Origin: Clostridiales bacterium
GTDB lineage: Bacteria > Bacillota > Clostridia > Oscillospirales > Oscillospiraceae
DNA: 40,142 nt
Assembly (NCBI GenBank): GCA_022782265.1
Contig: JALFOM010000081.1
Span: 1-40,142, forward strand
Reading direction: 5' to 3'
How positions within the stretch are numbered: the stretch's first letter is position 1; the number at the start of each line of letters is the position of its first letter. The translations under genes were made by a program, and so were the position numbers. Positions 1-8,070 of this stretch are shown piece after piece. Under the pieces are notes generated by a model, which made no database searches, was not told the origin of the DNA, and saw nothing but the letters and a program-made list of their open reading frames with translations.

Positions 1-33
1 GCTTTCGTTGTGCAGTTGGCAGACCGCACTTCC

Positions 34-39
34 ATTATA
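34..39 (-). promoter_or_regulatory. extended -10 promoter pointing off the left edge
   Basis: On the minus strand this reads TGC-TATAAT, a perfect -10 with the extended TG motif. The expected -35 position (57-62) has no good match, which is common when the extended element is present. Transcription would start near 27 and leave the window, so the gene it serves is not visible. Confidence 0.4.
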
Positions 40-83
40 GCAAAAGGAGTTTTTATTTCTTCCTCTTCGCTTAAGCTTTTTGG

Positions 84-146
84 AACCACTCGCCTAGCGA
101 GTGGTTTTACCTATACAATAATCGCCGCGGAGGATCCGCGGCGATT
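84..146. terminator. two tandem perfect hairpins after the coiled-coil gene
   Basis: Hairpin one pairs 84-93 with 97-106 (10 bp, 3-nt loop) and is followed on the plus strand by TTTT. Hairpin two pairs 120-130 with 136-146 (11 bp, 5-nt loop) and lies just past the stop codon of the minus-strand gene at 155. Hairpin two is probably that gene's terminator, although its T-tract (ATTATTGTAT) is weak. Hairpin one has its T-run on the plus strand and may stop transcription coming from the left. Confidence 0.55.
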
Positions 147-154
147 CAAGGCGA

Positions 155-622
155 TTATTCGCTTTTGTTTTCTTCCGGCTTTCTCATGCTGTGCTGAAGC
201 AGCTGGTACAGGCCCTCGTGGTCGTCGTAAAACTTCTGCAGCTTATCGGAGATGCTGTCCCAATAGGCGTCGGCCTCCCGCTCCCGGGCGCGGCAGCGCT
301 CCTCGGTTTTCAGCAGCAGGGCACGAGCCTTCTTTTTGCTCTCCTCCTCCATGCGGGCGCAGACCTTCTCCTGCTCGCCGCTGAGGCGCTGAATGTTCTC
401 CAGATACTGTGCCGCAGCCTCCTCAGCCGCCTGAAACACGCCGCTGAGACGCAGAGACGCCTCGGCAATGGAGCCGGCCTTGTCGATCTCAATCTGCCGG
501 TCGGCAAGCTTCCGGTTTGCCTCGTCCAGCTGGGCCTGGAGCTGGTCAATTTTCTTGCTCTGCTCCACCAGCAGTTCCAACAGCTCAGCCCGATTCAGTT
601 TTTTCAGGTCATTATCCGTCAC
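155..622 (-). CDS. coiled-coil protein of unknown function
   Basis: A 155-aa, highly charged, soluble protein with no signal peptide or membrane segment. Residues 8-60 form long heptad-like runs rich in Leu, Glu, Gln and Lys, followed by an Ala-rich stretch (about 60-80) and a second charged helix. The whole chain looks like an extended coiled coil, so it probably dimerises or acts as a scaffold. I recognise no enzymatic motif. The start is GTG at 622, with GGAG 9 nt upstream. It has its own promoter (654-682) inside the 3' end of the DUF1893 gene and is followed by hairpins at 84-146. A DivIVA/GpsB-like division or scaffolding role is possible from the coiled coil alone, but nothing here proves it. 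Confidence 0.75.
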   Translation of the reverse strand: MTDNDLKKLNRAELLELLVEQSKKIDQLQAQLDEANRKLADRQIEIDKAGSIAEASLRLSGVFQAAEEAAAQYLENIQRLSGEQEKVCARMEEESKKKARALLLKTEERCRAREREADAYWDSISDKLQKFYDDHEGLYQLLQHSMRKPEENKSE

Positions 623-653
623 AGCGATCAGCTCCGTTTTTTATAATGCCACA

Positions 654-682
654 ATATTAGCACAATTTCCCGGTTTGTGCAA
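654..682 (-). promoter_or_regulatory. sigma-A promoter of the coiled-coil gene
   Basis: The -35 is TTGCAC (682-677), the spacer is 17 nt and the -10 is TAATAT (659-654), preceded by TG as an extended -10. The predicted transcript starts near 647 and reaches the GTG start at 622 through GGAG. The promoter lies at the stop codon of the upstream DUF1893 gene. Confidence 0.6.
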
Positions 683-685
683 CGC

Positions 686-1105
686 TCAGCCCCGAAGCTC
701 CCGGAGCTTTTTCTTTACCGCCTCCAGCGCTTCCTCCGGCCGGTCAATGTTCCAAACGGCGCTCTCCATGGGGCATAAGCCGGTATTGCTGCGGTTGGCA
801 ATGGCCTCCACCTGCTCGTCCGCTTCCGCTTCAATGCCGAAGCGCCGGAACACCCCGGCGGCAGGCCGGCTCATCACCCCGGCGTATACCGCGCTGACGC
901 CCAGCAGAACATACAGGAAGGCCGCAGCCTTGCCCACAACCCGATCGGCGGCGGAAAAGCCCTTCAGCGCCGCCCCCTGCTCCAGCAGGTCCAGCAGGGG
1001 CTTCACGCCCCGCTCATGGCTTGTATAGACTTTTTCTCCGCTGCAGATGGCGCAGGTATAAGCGCCCTCTGCCAGGAGCTTTTTTGCTCTTTCTCTGTCG
1101 TTCAT
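686..1105 (-). CDS. DUF1893 domain protein
   Basis: A 139-aa cytoplasmic protein matching the DUF1893 (TM1506-like) family over its whole length. The hallmarks are present: TCAIC followed by a short strand, the SHERGVKPLL segment, the ADRVVGKAAA helix, LLGVSAVYAGVMS, and the C-terminal NRSNTGLCPMESAV motif. The family resembles cytidine-deaminase-fold proteins, but its reaction is not established. The start at 1105 is chosen because GGAGG lies 8 nt upstream and the family alignment begins there; the longer in-frame extension has no family match. It lies between the flavodoxin-like gene and the coiled-coil gene, 157 nt after the former, with no clear link in function. Confidence 0.85.
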   Translation of the reverse strand: MNDRERAKKLLAEGAYTCAICSGEKVYTSHERGVKPLLDLLEQGAALKGFSAADRVVGKAAAFLYVLLGVSAVYAGVMSRPAAGVFRRFGIEAEADEQVEAIANRSNTGLCPMESAVWNIDRPEEALEAVKKKLRELRG

Positions 1106-1262
1106 GTCTCTGTCCTCCACGGGAACAGGATACACTGTCCGGTTCCCCTTTATCAACAGTCCGGCTCTCTGCCAGACAGGCAATGGTGAACGCTCCGGGA
1201 TAAGCCGCATTATGCCGGCCAGGCACATCCTCAAGGGCGGCCGGTATGGCTGCGCTGAATTT

Positions 1263-1886
1263 TTACCGGATGAAATTGGTGCTCTGCTTCTTCTCGTACA
1301 CCGGCTCGGGGACGCCGGCGGCGCGGCCGGCCTGGATGCATTTGATGAGCCAGGCCATATTCTCGCCCAGGGTGCGCATGGTCTGCAGCCCCTCCGCGTC
1401 CTGAAGGGCCTCCTCCGGGGTGTTGCCGTGGATCTGGTTCCAGTACTGGGAGGTAACGATGGGCATGTTGCTGATGGAAAAATATTTGTTCAGCACATCG
1501 AAGGCCGCTGTGGCCCCGCCCCGGCGGCAGGACACCACCGCCGCGCCCGGCTTGCCCGCGAATCTCTTCCCGGCGGCGAAAAACAGCCTGTCCAGGAAGG
1601 CCAGCAGCGCGCCGTTGGGAGAGGCGTAATATACCGGAGAGCCGATCACCAGACCGTCAAACTCGTCCAGCCGCTCGATCAGCCGGTTCACGCCGTCGTC
1701 AAAGACGCATTTGCCGTTTCTGCCGCAGCCCCCGCAGCCGGTACAGCCATGGACGGGGTCTCTGCCGATCTGGAAAACCTCCGTCTCCACGCCGTTTTTA
1801 TTCAGACTTTTTTCCACTTCCCGCAGGGCGGTGTAAGTGCAGCCCTGAGCGTTGGGGCTGCCGTTGATGAAAAGGACTTTGCTCAT
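1263..1886 (-). CDS. flavodoxin family protein / NADPH-dependent FMN reductase-like
   Basis: A 207-aa soluble protein of the NADPH-dependent FMN reductase / iron-sulfur flavoprotein group. The N-terminus has the FMN phosphate-binding loop (INGSPNAQGCTYTAL, residues 6-20). It continues with a Cys-rich CTGCGGCGRNGKC segment (about 48-60), which resembles the CxxCxxC site of these flavoproteins, and then the flavin-binding GLVIGSPVYYASPNG loop. The likely role is electron transfer or reduction of a small substrate; the partner cannot be named. The start at 1886 has GGGGAGAG upstream. It lies downstream of the pseudokinase-lectin gene, with hairpin 1910-1930 between them. Confidence 0.85.
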   Translation of the reverse strand: MSKVLFINGSPNAQGCTYTALREVEKSLNKNGVETEVFQIGRDPVHGCTGCGGCGRNGKCVFDDGVNRLIERLDEFDGLVIGSPVYYASPNGALLAFLDRLFFAAGKRFAGKPGAAVVSCRRGGATAAFDVLNKYFSISNMPIVTSQYWNQIHGNTPEEALQDAEGLQTMRTLGENMAWLIKCIQAGRAAGVPEPVYEKKQSTNFIR

Positions 1887-1909
1887 ATTATCTCTCCCCT
1901 GTAATAACA

Positions 1910-1930
1910 GGGCCGCCACCGGGGCGGCCC
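1910..1930 (-). terminator. hairpin after the pseudokinase-lectin gene
   Basis: Arms 1910-1917 and 1923-1930 pair perfectly (8 bp, GC only, 5-nt loop). On the minus strand it follows the 1938 stop codon within 8 nt, but only CTGTTATT follows it, so termination may be partial. On the plus strand TTTTTA follows after ATCG, but no plus-strand gene needs it. Confidence 0.5.
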
Positions 1931-1937
1931 ATCGTTT

Positions 1938-3659
1938 TTATCCTTCAAATTCGCAGACGTAGGCGATCTTGCCGCTGTACGCGCCGGGGTAATCGGCCAC
2001 AGGATCGTTGCGGCTGTCGTTATAGACCCAACCGTTGTTGTTCCACAGCATCACATAGTCCTCGTACACGCCGTCGTAGCTGTCCATATAGGAGGGCTCG
2101 CCGGCGCCCCAGGGATAGATGCTGACCTGATCGTCCGTCTCCCAGACCAGGGTGCCGTCCACACGGTGGCAGCCGATCCAGAGCATTTTCACGCCGTAGC
2201 TCTTGGCCAGGTCGATGACCTTCTGCAGCTCCTCATCATCGCTGATGACCACCAGGTGTCCGCCCTTTTCCAGGCAGCGGTCCCGGGCCCCGGTCCAGCT
2301 CACATCCTCGATAAAGAGCTGATAAGTGGACTCTTTGGGCTGCTCCGGCTCTGCCGGGGCTTCGCTCTCCGCAGGGGCCTGGCTCTCCTCCGATGGGAGC
2401 TGCTCCGGCGGGACGACCACCACTTCAGGCGCCTGACTTGGCTCGGTGGGGGGATTCTGGGCCTGCTCTTTGTCGTTATTGATGGCGTTTACGGTGATGG
2501 CCGCGATGATGAGCAGAGCACAGAGCATCATGGCAAACACCACCGGCCGCCTCCTGCGGCGCTTCACCTTTTCGGCGATCTTCCGCTCCCGCTCCATGCT
2601 CTTTCCGTACTGTACGGCGGGGGTTATGGGCCGCTTGGGCACCACCGGCTCCAGTTCGGGGTTTTTCTCCTCACGGAGCTGTACCACAGGAAGCTCCGGC
2701 TCTGGCTCCTCTTCCGGGGCGGCAGGCTCTTCGGCCGGTTCTTCTTCCGGCGCTTCTCCGCTCTCTTCGGCCGGTTCTTCCGCCTCCGCCGGTTCCGTTT
2801 CCTCCGAAGGCAGGAAGGCCTCGGGGATGTCGATCACGGGCGGTTCGGCAGTCTCGGGCTCCGCTTCTTCGGCAATCTCCGGGACAGACTCCTCTTCCGC
2901 CGGTTCCGCTTCGCTCTCAGCAGCAGACTCCTCCGCCGCTGCGGTTTCCTCCGGTGCGGCAGGCTCTTCAGCGGAAGCTGCCCTCTCCTCTGCCGGAACG
3001 GTCTCTTCCGCCGGGGCAGGCTCATCCTCCTGGCCGCTCTTTTCAATGATGGACACCATCAGGCGCTCCACGTCGCTAAGCTGTTCCTCATCCTTATTAA
3101 ACAGCAGCTCCGAGCTGGGAGCTCCGTCCAGATAACGGTTTTCCACACAGCTGTCCAGCATGGCCCTGATCTCGCCCACGCTCTTATACCGGTCGGCAGT
3201 CTTGAAGGCGGTGGCCTTGGCAATGATCTCTCCCAGGCGGCGTCCCGCGCTCTGGGGTGCCTTGAAGCCCTCCCCGCTCATGCGGATGGCCCGGGCCTTT
3301 TCCGGCCCCTGTTCCGCAAAGGGAAGCGTACCGCCGCTGACGGCATAGCAGAGCAGCATACCCACGGCATACACATCCGCCGCCGGTGTGGCCTGACCGT
3401 GCCAGAACAGCTCAGGGGCGATAAATTCCGCCTCCTGGCCCTCCCAGTCCCCGGTCTTTGCCGGGCCGATGGCAATATTGCCCTCTTCATCCCGGCTGAT
3501 ATTCTCCGGATACACGCCGCCCCGGTAATTGCCCGGCCCGGCGTCCTCTAAAATCTGCGCGCAGAGCTTTGAACCAAAGGCACAGAGCTCCCTGCGGCTG
3601 AATTTCGTTATCTTATCTCCCAGCGCCTGCTGCGGGTCAAATTTACTCTTTTTTTCCAT
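1938..3659 (-). CDS. pseudokinase - transmembrane - C-type lectin-like protein
   Basis: A 573-aa single-pass membrane protein. Residues about 20-180 resemble the C-lobe of a Hanks-type Ser/Thr kinase: YPENI in place of the catalytic-loop KPEN, then an APELF motif, a DVYAVGMLL helix and a RYKSVGEI end. The glycine-rich loop, the VAIK lysine, the HRD aspartate and a DFG motif are all missing, so it should be catalytically dead. Residues about 205-340 are a low-complexity Glu/Ala/Pro linker. A basic KRRRRRR stretch precedes the transmembrane helix (about 371-392), then a Pro/Glu-rich spacer and a C-type lectin-like domain (about 441-573). That domain keeps the ARDRC...GGHL helix, WIG, WGAGEPS, NNNGWVYNDS and a final YVCEFE. 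The basic side suggests the lectin domain is outside the cell. It has its own promoter. Ligand and signalling partner are unknown. Confidence 0.8.
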   Translation of the reverse strand: MEKKSKFDPQQALGDKITKFSRRELCAFGSKLCAQILEDAGPGNYRGGVYPENISRDEEGNIAIGPAKTGDWEGQEAEFIAPELFWHGQATPAADVYAVGMLLCYAVSGGTLPFAEQGPEKARAIRMSGEGFKAPQSAGRRLGEIIAKATAFKTADRYKSVGEIRAMLDSCVENRYLDGAPSSELLFNKDEEQLSDVERLMVSIIEKSGQEDEPAPAEETVPAEERAASAEEPAAPEETAAAEESAAESEAEPAEEESVPEIAEEAEPETAEPPVIDIPEAFLPSEETEPAEAEEPAEESGEAPEEEPAEEPAAPEEEPEPELPVVQLREEKNPELEPVVPKRPITPAVQYGKSMERERKIAEKVKRRRRRPVVFAMMLCALLIIAAITVNAINNDKEQAQNPPTEPSQAPEVVVVPPEQLPSEESQAPAESEAPAEPEQPKESTYQLFIEDVSWTGARDRCLEKGGHLVVISDDEELQKVIDLAKSYGVKMLWIGCHRVDGTLVWETDDQVSIYPWGAGEPSYMDSYDGVYEDYVMLWNNNGWVYNDSRNDPVADYPGAYSGKIAYVCEFEG

Positions 3660-3690
3660 GGGGTTTCCTCCCTGTCAGGATGCTTATCTT

Positions 3691-3719
3691 ATCGTATCAC
3701 AGGCTGTTCTCTTCGTCAA
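3691..3719 (-). promoter_or_regulatory. sigma-A promoter of the pseudokinase-lectin gene
   Basis: TTGACG (3719-3714), a 17-nt spacer and TACGAT (3696-3691) on the minus strand, followed by a GGGAGG ribosome binding site before the ATG at 3659. Confidence 0.6.
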
Positions 3720-3738
3720 TCAGGAAGGTTTAAAAACC

Positions 3739-5346
3739 TTATTTTTCCAGTTCATCTGCGATCGCGCTGATCTTGTCCGCGTATTTTGCCAGTTCCTTAT
3801 TGGGTCTGCCCTCGCATTTTTTTGCCGCTTTCAGCAGGCGCTCCGCCGCGGCCAACAAGCGGGTAAAGGCAGTGCTGATCTTCCTGCCGCCGGACGGAGC
3901 GGTTTTCTCCACAGGCTTGCCCTGGGTAATGCGCACAAAGCTGCCCTCCAGCAGGTCAAAGCTGGTGCCGCTGTACGGCGCGAAGGCTTTATAGCCCAGC
4001 TCATCGTTCAAACAGGCGGTGAAGCTGTCCGCCGCGTCCGGGTCGCCGTGGTTAACGAACACCATTTTGGGCTTCCGCGTAAATCCGCCCAGCCAGGCAA
4101 TCAGTCCGTTTTTGTCCGCGTGGCCGCTGACGCCGGGGAGGGCCGTGATCTCCGCGTTCACATGGATATCCTCGTTGAAGAGCTTGACGTCCTTCACCCC
4201 GTCCACCAGCAGCCGGCCCAGGGTGCCCACCGCCTGATAGCCCACGAACAGCACTGTGCACTCCGGCCGCCACAGGTTATGCTTCAGATGGTGGCGCACA
4301 CGGCCCGCATCGCACATGCCGCTGGCGGAGATGATGACCTTGGGGGTCTTGTCCTCATTGATGGCAATGGACTCCTGCTGGGACACAGCGATCTTCAGCC
4401 CCGGGAACACAATGGGGTTCACGCCGGAACGGATCACCCGGCGCATCTCCTCGTCCACAAATTCCGTATCGCACTGCAAAAAGACGTTGGTGGCCTCGAT
4501 AGCCAGGGGGCTGTCCACATAGACGGGGAAATCCCCGTGGCCGGTGACCAGGCCCTTTTCCTTGATCTCCCGGATGAAGTACAGCATCTCCTGGGTCCTG
4601 CCCACGGCAAAGGAGGGGATCACCATATTGCCGCCCCGGTCCAGAGTCGACTGTATTTTATCCGCCAGAGCCGACACATAGTCCGGGCGCTCCGTGCAGT
4701 GGAGCCTGTCGCCGTATGTGGACTCGATCACCAGATAGTCCGTTTCCTCCACCTGCTGGGGGTCTTGGAGAATGGGCTGGTCGGTGTTGCCGATGTCGCC
4801 GCTGAAGGTGATTTTCCGGTGCTCTCCCTTCTCCGTCAGCCAGACCTCGATGGCGGCGGAGCCCAGAAGGTGCCCCACGTCGGTAAAGCGGACGGTGACG
4901 CAGTCGTTGACCTGCACCGGCGTGTTGTAGGAGCAGGGGCGCATACAGCCCATCAGCCCGGCCACGTCGTCCAGATCATACAGCGGCTGGATTTCCGGCC
5001 CGCCGTTTCTGAGGGATTTGCGGCTTTTCCACTCCGCTTCGGACATCTGTATGTGAGCGCTGTCGCGCAGCATGATATCGCAGAGGGAGCAGGTGGCGGC
5101 GCTGGCATAGACCCCGCCCCGAAAGCCGTTTTTGTACAGCAGCGGCAGATTGCCCGCGTGGTCGATATGGGCGTGGGTCAGCAGGACAAAATCCAGCCGG
5201 GAGGGATCCACAGGCAGCTTCTGATTTTCAAAAATGTCCTTGCCCTGCTCCATGCCGCAGTCCACAAGACCCATTTTGTCGCCTGCTTCAATAAGCGTGC
5301 AGCTTCCCGTGACCTCATGGGCCGCGCCTAAAAACGTGACTTTCAT
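3739..5346 (-). CDS. beta-CASP metallo-beta-lactamase RNA-processing family protein
   Basis: A 535-aa cytoplasmic protein of the MBL-fold / beta-CASP group (YsH1/CPSF73-like ribonucleases). The metal-binding THAHIDHAG motif is at about residues 55-63. A later conserved His (DVGHLLGSA) and the aspartate in the SGDIGN segment complete the two-metal site. The middle carries the beta-CASP insert (PSFAVGRTQEML, ISASGMCDAGRVRHHL), and SGHADKNGL plus VNHGD close the MBL core. Likely activity is endo- or exonucleolytic RNA cleavage; the target is unknown. About 60 residues at the C-terminus, rich in Lys, Ala and Arg, extend past the core and could bind RNA. The start at 5346 has AAGGAG 9 nt upstream and begins the MBL fold directly. 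It is monocistronic with its own promoter. Confidence 0.88.
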   Translation of the reverse strand: MKVTFLGAAHEVTGSCTLIEAGDKMGLVDCGMEQGKDIFENQKLPVDPSRLDFVLLTHAHIDHAGNLPLLYKNGFRGGVYASAATCSLCDIMLRDSAHIQMSEAEWKSRKSLRNGGPEIQPLYDLDDVAGLMGCMRPCSYNTPVQVNDCVTVRFTDVGHLLGSAAIEVWLTEKGEHRKITFSGDIGNTDQPILQDPQQVEETDYLVIESTYGDRLHCTERPDYVSALADKIQSTLDRGGNMVIPSFAVGRTQEMLYFIREIKEKGLVTGHGDFPVYVDSPLAIEATNVFLQCDTEFVDEEMRRVIRSGVNPIVFPGLKIAVSQQESIAINEDKTPKVIISASGMCDAGRVRHHLKHNLWRPECTVLFVGYQAVGTLGRLLVDGVKDVKLFNEDIHVNAEITALPGVSGHADKNGLIAWLGGFTRKPKMVFVNHGDPDAADSFTACLNDELGYKAFAPYSGTSFDLLEGSFVRITQGKPVEKTAPSGGRKISTAFTRLLAAAERLLKAAKKCEGRPNKELAKYADKISAIADELEK

Positions 5347-5377
5347 GCGTATCGCTCCTTTTGTATCATTTTGTTTT

Positions 5378-5406
5378 ATTTTACACCAGACTTTTTTGCT
5401 TATCAA
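5378..5406 (-). promoter_or_regulatory. sigma-A promoter of the beta-CASP gene
   Basis: TTGATA (5406-5401), a 17-nt spacer and TAAAAT (5383-5378) on the minus strand, about 30 nt before the start codon at 5346. Confidence 0.65.
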
Positions 5407-5553
5407 TGCCTGTCTCAAAAGTTTAACAATTGCAGCGTCCTGTCATTTCCGCTTTACTATTAATTATTCTTAATTTGTCGTTTAAGGATAGATTTAGCAA
5501 AAGAAATATGTTAAGATACAGGGTGGAGAATTGAGCGAAACGGAGACGCCTCT

Positions 5554-7986
5554 ATGAACAAGTATTTTATCCGAACCTTATCCCTGTTTTTGATTATATC
5601 CCTGCTGCTGAGCCTCGGGGCCTGTTCTGTCCTGCCCGGGAAGGCGGAGCAGCCGGACCCTGTTCAGGATCCCTCTGCCCCCGCGGATGAGGCAGCGGAG
5701 CCTTCCCCGGAAGTCACGGAGTCGCCGGAGGCGGTGTTCATCCCGGTGAGCATCAACGAGGTGATGGCCTCCAACAAGAGTACCCTGGCCGATGACGACG
5801 GGCTTTTCCCCGACTGGGTGGAGCTTTATAACTACGGCACCGCGTCCGTGGATCTCTCCGGCTATTATCTCTGCTGCGGCGGAGAGCGCTGGGAAATCTC
5901 CGGCATCAGCCTTGAGCCGGGCGCTTACACCGTGATCTTCTGCAGCGGCGACAGTCGGGATAACCGCCACAGCAGCTTTACCATTGCCAAGGAGGGTGCT
6001 ATCCTGACCCTGGAGAGCGCAGGCGGCACGGTGATCGAGCGCTTCGACCTGCCCGCCTCCGGCGGGGACGAGAGCGTGTACCGCAGTGAGACGGGCGAGA
6101 TTATCACCACCCTCTCCGCCACGCCCGGCTTTGAAAATTCCCCCGCCGGGTACGCGCAGTATCTGGAAAGCCGCGTTTCGGACGGGCCCCTGGTCATCAG
6201 CGAGGTTATGGTCTATAACCAGTGGTATCTGCCCCAGAACGGGGAATATACCGACTGGGTGGAGCTCAAAAACATCTCCGGCAGCCCTTTGGAGCTCAGC
6301 GACTACTACCTGTCCGACAGCGGCAGCGACCGGGCTTTTTATCAGCTTCCGGCATACACCCTTCAGCCCGGCGAGAGCACGGTGATCCTCTGTTCCGATG
6401 AAGTGGAAAACGTGAACGCCGCCTGCGCCGCCTTCGGCCTGAACGCGGGGGACGATCAGCTCTTCCTCAGCTATAAGGACGGCAGCCTCATCGACTACGC
6501 CCATCTCCACGACATTCCCACCGGCTGCAGCTTTGGCCGCCTGGATGGCCAGAGCGGCTTCTTCCTCTTCACCTCCCCCAGTCCCGGCAGCGGCAACACC
6601 GGCGGGGCCAGAACCCGGGCGGATATGCCCGTGCTTCTGGGCAGCGACGGCGTATACAACAACGTGGACAGCGTGACCGTGGAGCTGAGCGGAACAGGCA
6701 CCATCTATTACACCCTGGATGGCAGCGCTCCCAGTACTGCCTCTCCGGTCTACACCGGGCCCATCACCCTCACCTCCACTACGGTGGTCAGAGCAATCAA
6801 TGCGGCAGAGGGTCAGCTTGACAGCGACATTCTGAACCTGAGCTTCATCATCAATGAAAACCACACCCTGCCCGTGGTCAGCATCGTCGCCAACCCCGCC
6901 GATCTGTTCGGCGGCGGCAGCGGCATCTATTCCAACCCCAGTCTGGACAAAGAGGCGGAGGGCGCGGCCATGCTGTACGAGGACGGCGGCAGCTTCACCA
7001 TCGACTGCGGCATCAAGCTCCACGGTGCCACCTCCAAGGTGGCCCAGAGCAAGAAATCCTTCAAGCTCTGCTTCCGCTCCCGCTATGACGGTGAGCTGAA
7101 CTACAACCTGTTTGATAACGGCGTCACCGACTTTTCCTCCATTCTGCTCCGCGCCGCCCAGGAGGACTATTACTCCACCCAGATGCGCGACAACATCATG
7201 CACCAGCTTGCCATCCAGTGCTTCCCGGAGCTGCCCGCGCAGGACTATAAATACGCCGTTTTGTACATCAACGGCGAGTACTGGGGCACCTACAACATCC
7301 GGGAGGCCCACTCCGCTGAGCATTACGCCAACCATTACGGCTACAACGCGGATACCGTCACCCAATGGAAGGAGGCCTGGGACTCCAGTTCCGGCTTTGG
7401 GGAAGTTTACCGCTTCATTCAGGACAACAGTCTGTCCGTTGAGGAAAACTACAACTATGTGGCCGAGCACCTGAATATCGACAGCGTCATCGGCTGGGTC
7501 ATTCTTCAGGCCTACTGCGGCAACTTTGATATGCACAGCCCCAACATGCGTTTTTACTACTCCACGGAGGACGATATGCTCACCTTTGCCCTGGTGGACC
7601 TGGACCTGGGCTTCTTCCGGTATGAGATGTTCGACGGGCCCTTCCACTTTGGCTATGCCTATAACCAGCTGGCCTACAAGCTGCTGCAAAGCCCCATCTT
7701 TCAGAAGGAGCTGGCGCGGCAGCTGGGCGAAGCATTGACCGGCGCCATGTCCGATGAAAACGTGCTGGCCCTCATCGACCAGCTTGCCGACGAGCTGCGC
7801 CCGGAGATCGCCCGCGACAGGGAAAAATGGGGTGGCAGCCTGGAGCGCTGGGAGTCCATGGTGCAGGATCTGCGGGACTATGTGACCCACGCAGGCGGCC
7901 GGGCCAAGCTGATGGTAAACTCTCTCTATAATCAGATCAGCCTCACCGACGCGGAAAAGCAGGAATATTTCGGCAACGTAAAATAA
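5554..7986 (+). CDS. CotH-like lipoprotein with two lamin-tail domains
   Basis: An 810-aa secreted lipoprotein. The N-terminus is a signal peptide ending in the lipobox LGAC (Cys about residue 24), then an acidic Pro-rich linker. Two lamin-tail domains follow (about 65-190 and 213-345), each opening with INEVM or ISEVM and containing DWVEL. Next is a chitobiase/hexosaminidase C-terminal-type Ig fold (about 373-430, IYYTLDGSAPS). Residues about 440-760 are a CotH-type domain with INGEYWGTYNIRE and LVDLDLGFF. CotH is an atypical protein kinase of Bacillus spore coats; secreted CotH proteins with lamin-tail domains are known from gut Firmicutes and may act in adhesion or surface-protein phosphorylation. 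The start has GGAG 8 nt upstream. A weak -10 (TAAGAT, 5512-5517) lacks a good -35. It is monocistronic and shares a terminator with polC. Confidence 0.85.
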   Translation: MNKYFIRTLSLFLIISLLLSLGACSVLPGKAEQPDPVQDPSAPADEAAEPSPEVTESPEAVFIPVSINEVMASNKSTLADDDGLFPDWVELYNYGTASVDLSGYYLCCGGERWEISGISLEPGAYTVIFCSGDSRDNRHSSFTIAKEGAILTLESAGGTVIERFDLPASGGDESVYRSETGEIITTLSATPGFENSPAGYAQYLESRVSDGPLVISEVMVYNQWYLPQNGEYTDWVELKNISGSPLELSDYYLSDSGSDRAFYQLPAYTLQPGESTVILCSDEVENVNAACAAFGLNAGDDQLFLSYKDGSLIDYAHLHDIPTGCSFGRLDGQSGFFLFTSPSPGSGNTGGARTRADMPVLLGSDGVYNNVDSVTVELSGTGTIYYTLDGSAPSTASPVYTGPITLTSTTVVRAINAAEGQLDSDILNLSFIINENHTLPVVSIVANPADLFGGGSGIYSNPSLDKEAEGAAMLYEDGGSFTIDCGIKLHGATSKVAQSKKSFKLCFRSRYDGELNYNLFDNGVTDFSSILLRAAQEDYYSTQMRDNIMHQLAIQCFPELPAQDYKYAVLYINGEYWGTYNIREAHSAEHYANHYGYNADTVTQWKEAWDSSSGFGEVYRFIQDNSLSVEENYNYVAEHLNIDSVIGWVILQAYCGNFDMHSPNMRFYYSTEDDMLTFALVDLDLGFFRYEMFDGPFHFGYAYNQLAYKLLQSPIFQKELARQLGEALTGAMSDENVLALIDQLADELRPEIARDREKWGGSLERWESMVQDLRDYVTHAGGRAKLMVNSLYNQISLTDAEKQEYFGNVK

Positions 7987-8005
7987 AAAAATACATAAAA
8001 ATATT

Positions 8006-8042
8006 GTCAGCCCCCGGTTCACATTCCGAACCGGGGGCTGAC
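8006..8042. terminator. bidirectional terminator between the CotH gene and polC
   Basis: A perfect 15-bp stem (8006-8020 with 8028-8042) and a 7-nt loop. On the minus strand it is followed by ATATTTTTATG and more T-rich sequence, an excellent intrinsic terminator for the polC operon. On the plus strand only ATTGATTT follows, so it is weaker for the CotH gene. Confidence 0.85.
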
Positions 8043-8070
8043 ATTGATTTATGGGAAGAAGTACAGGGGA

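Noticed and set aside
3529-5331. 600-codon open frame on the plus strand
   Set aside because: Antisense shadow of the beta-CASP gene.
5578-8022. 814-codon open frame on the minus strand
   Set aside because: It is the antisense shadow of the CotH-type lipoprotein gene; GC-rich codon use keeps the opposite frame open. Its product is a Val/Gly/His-rich string with no domain.
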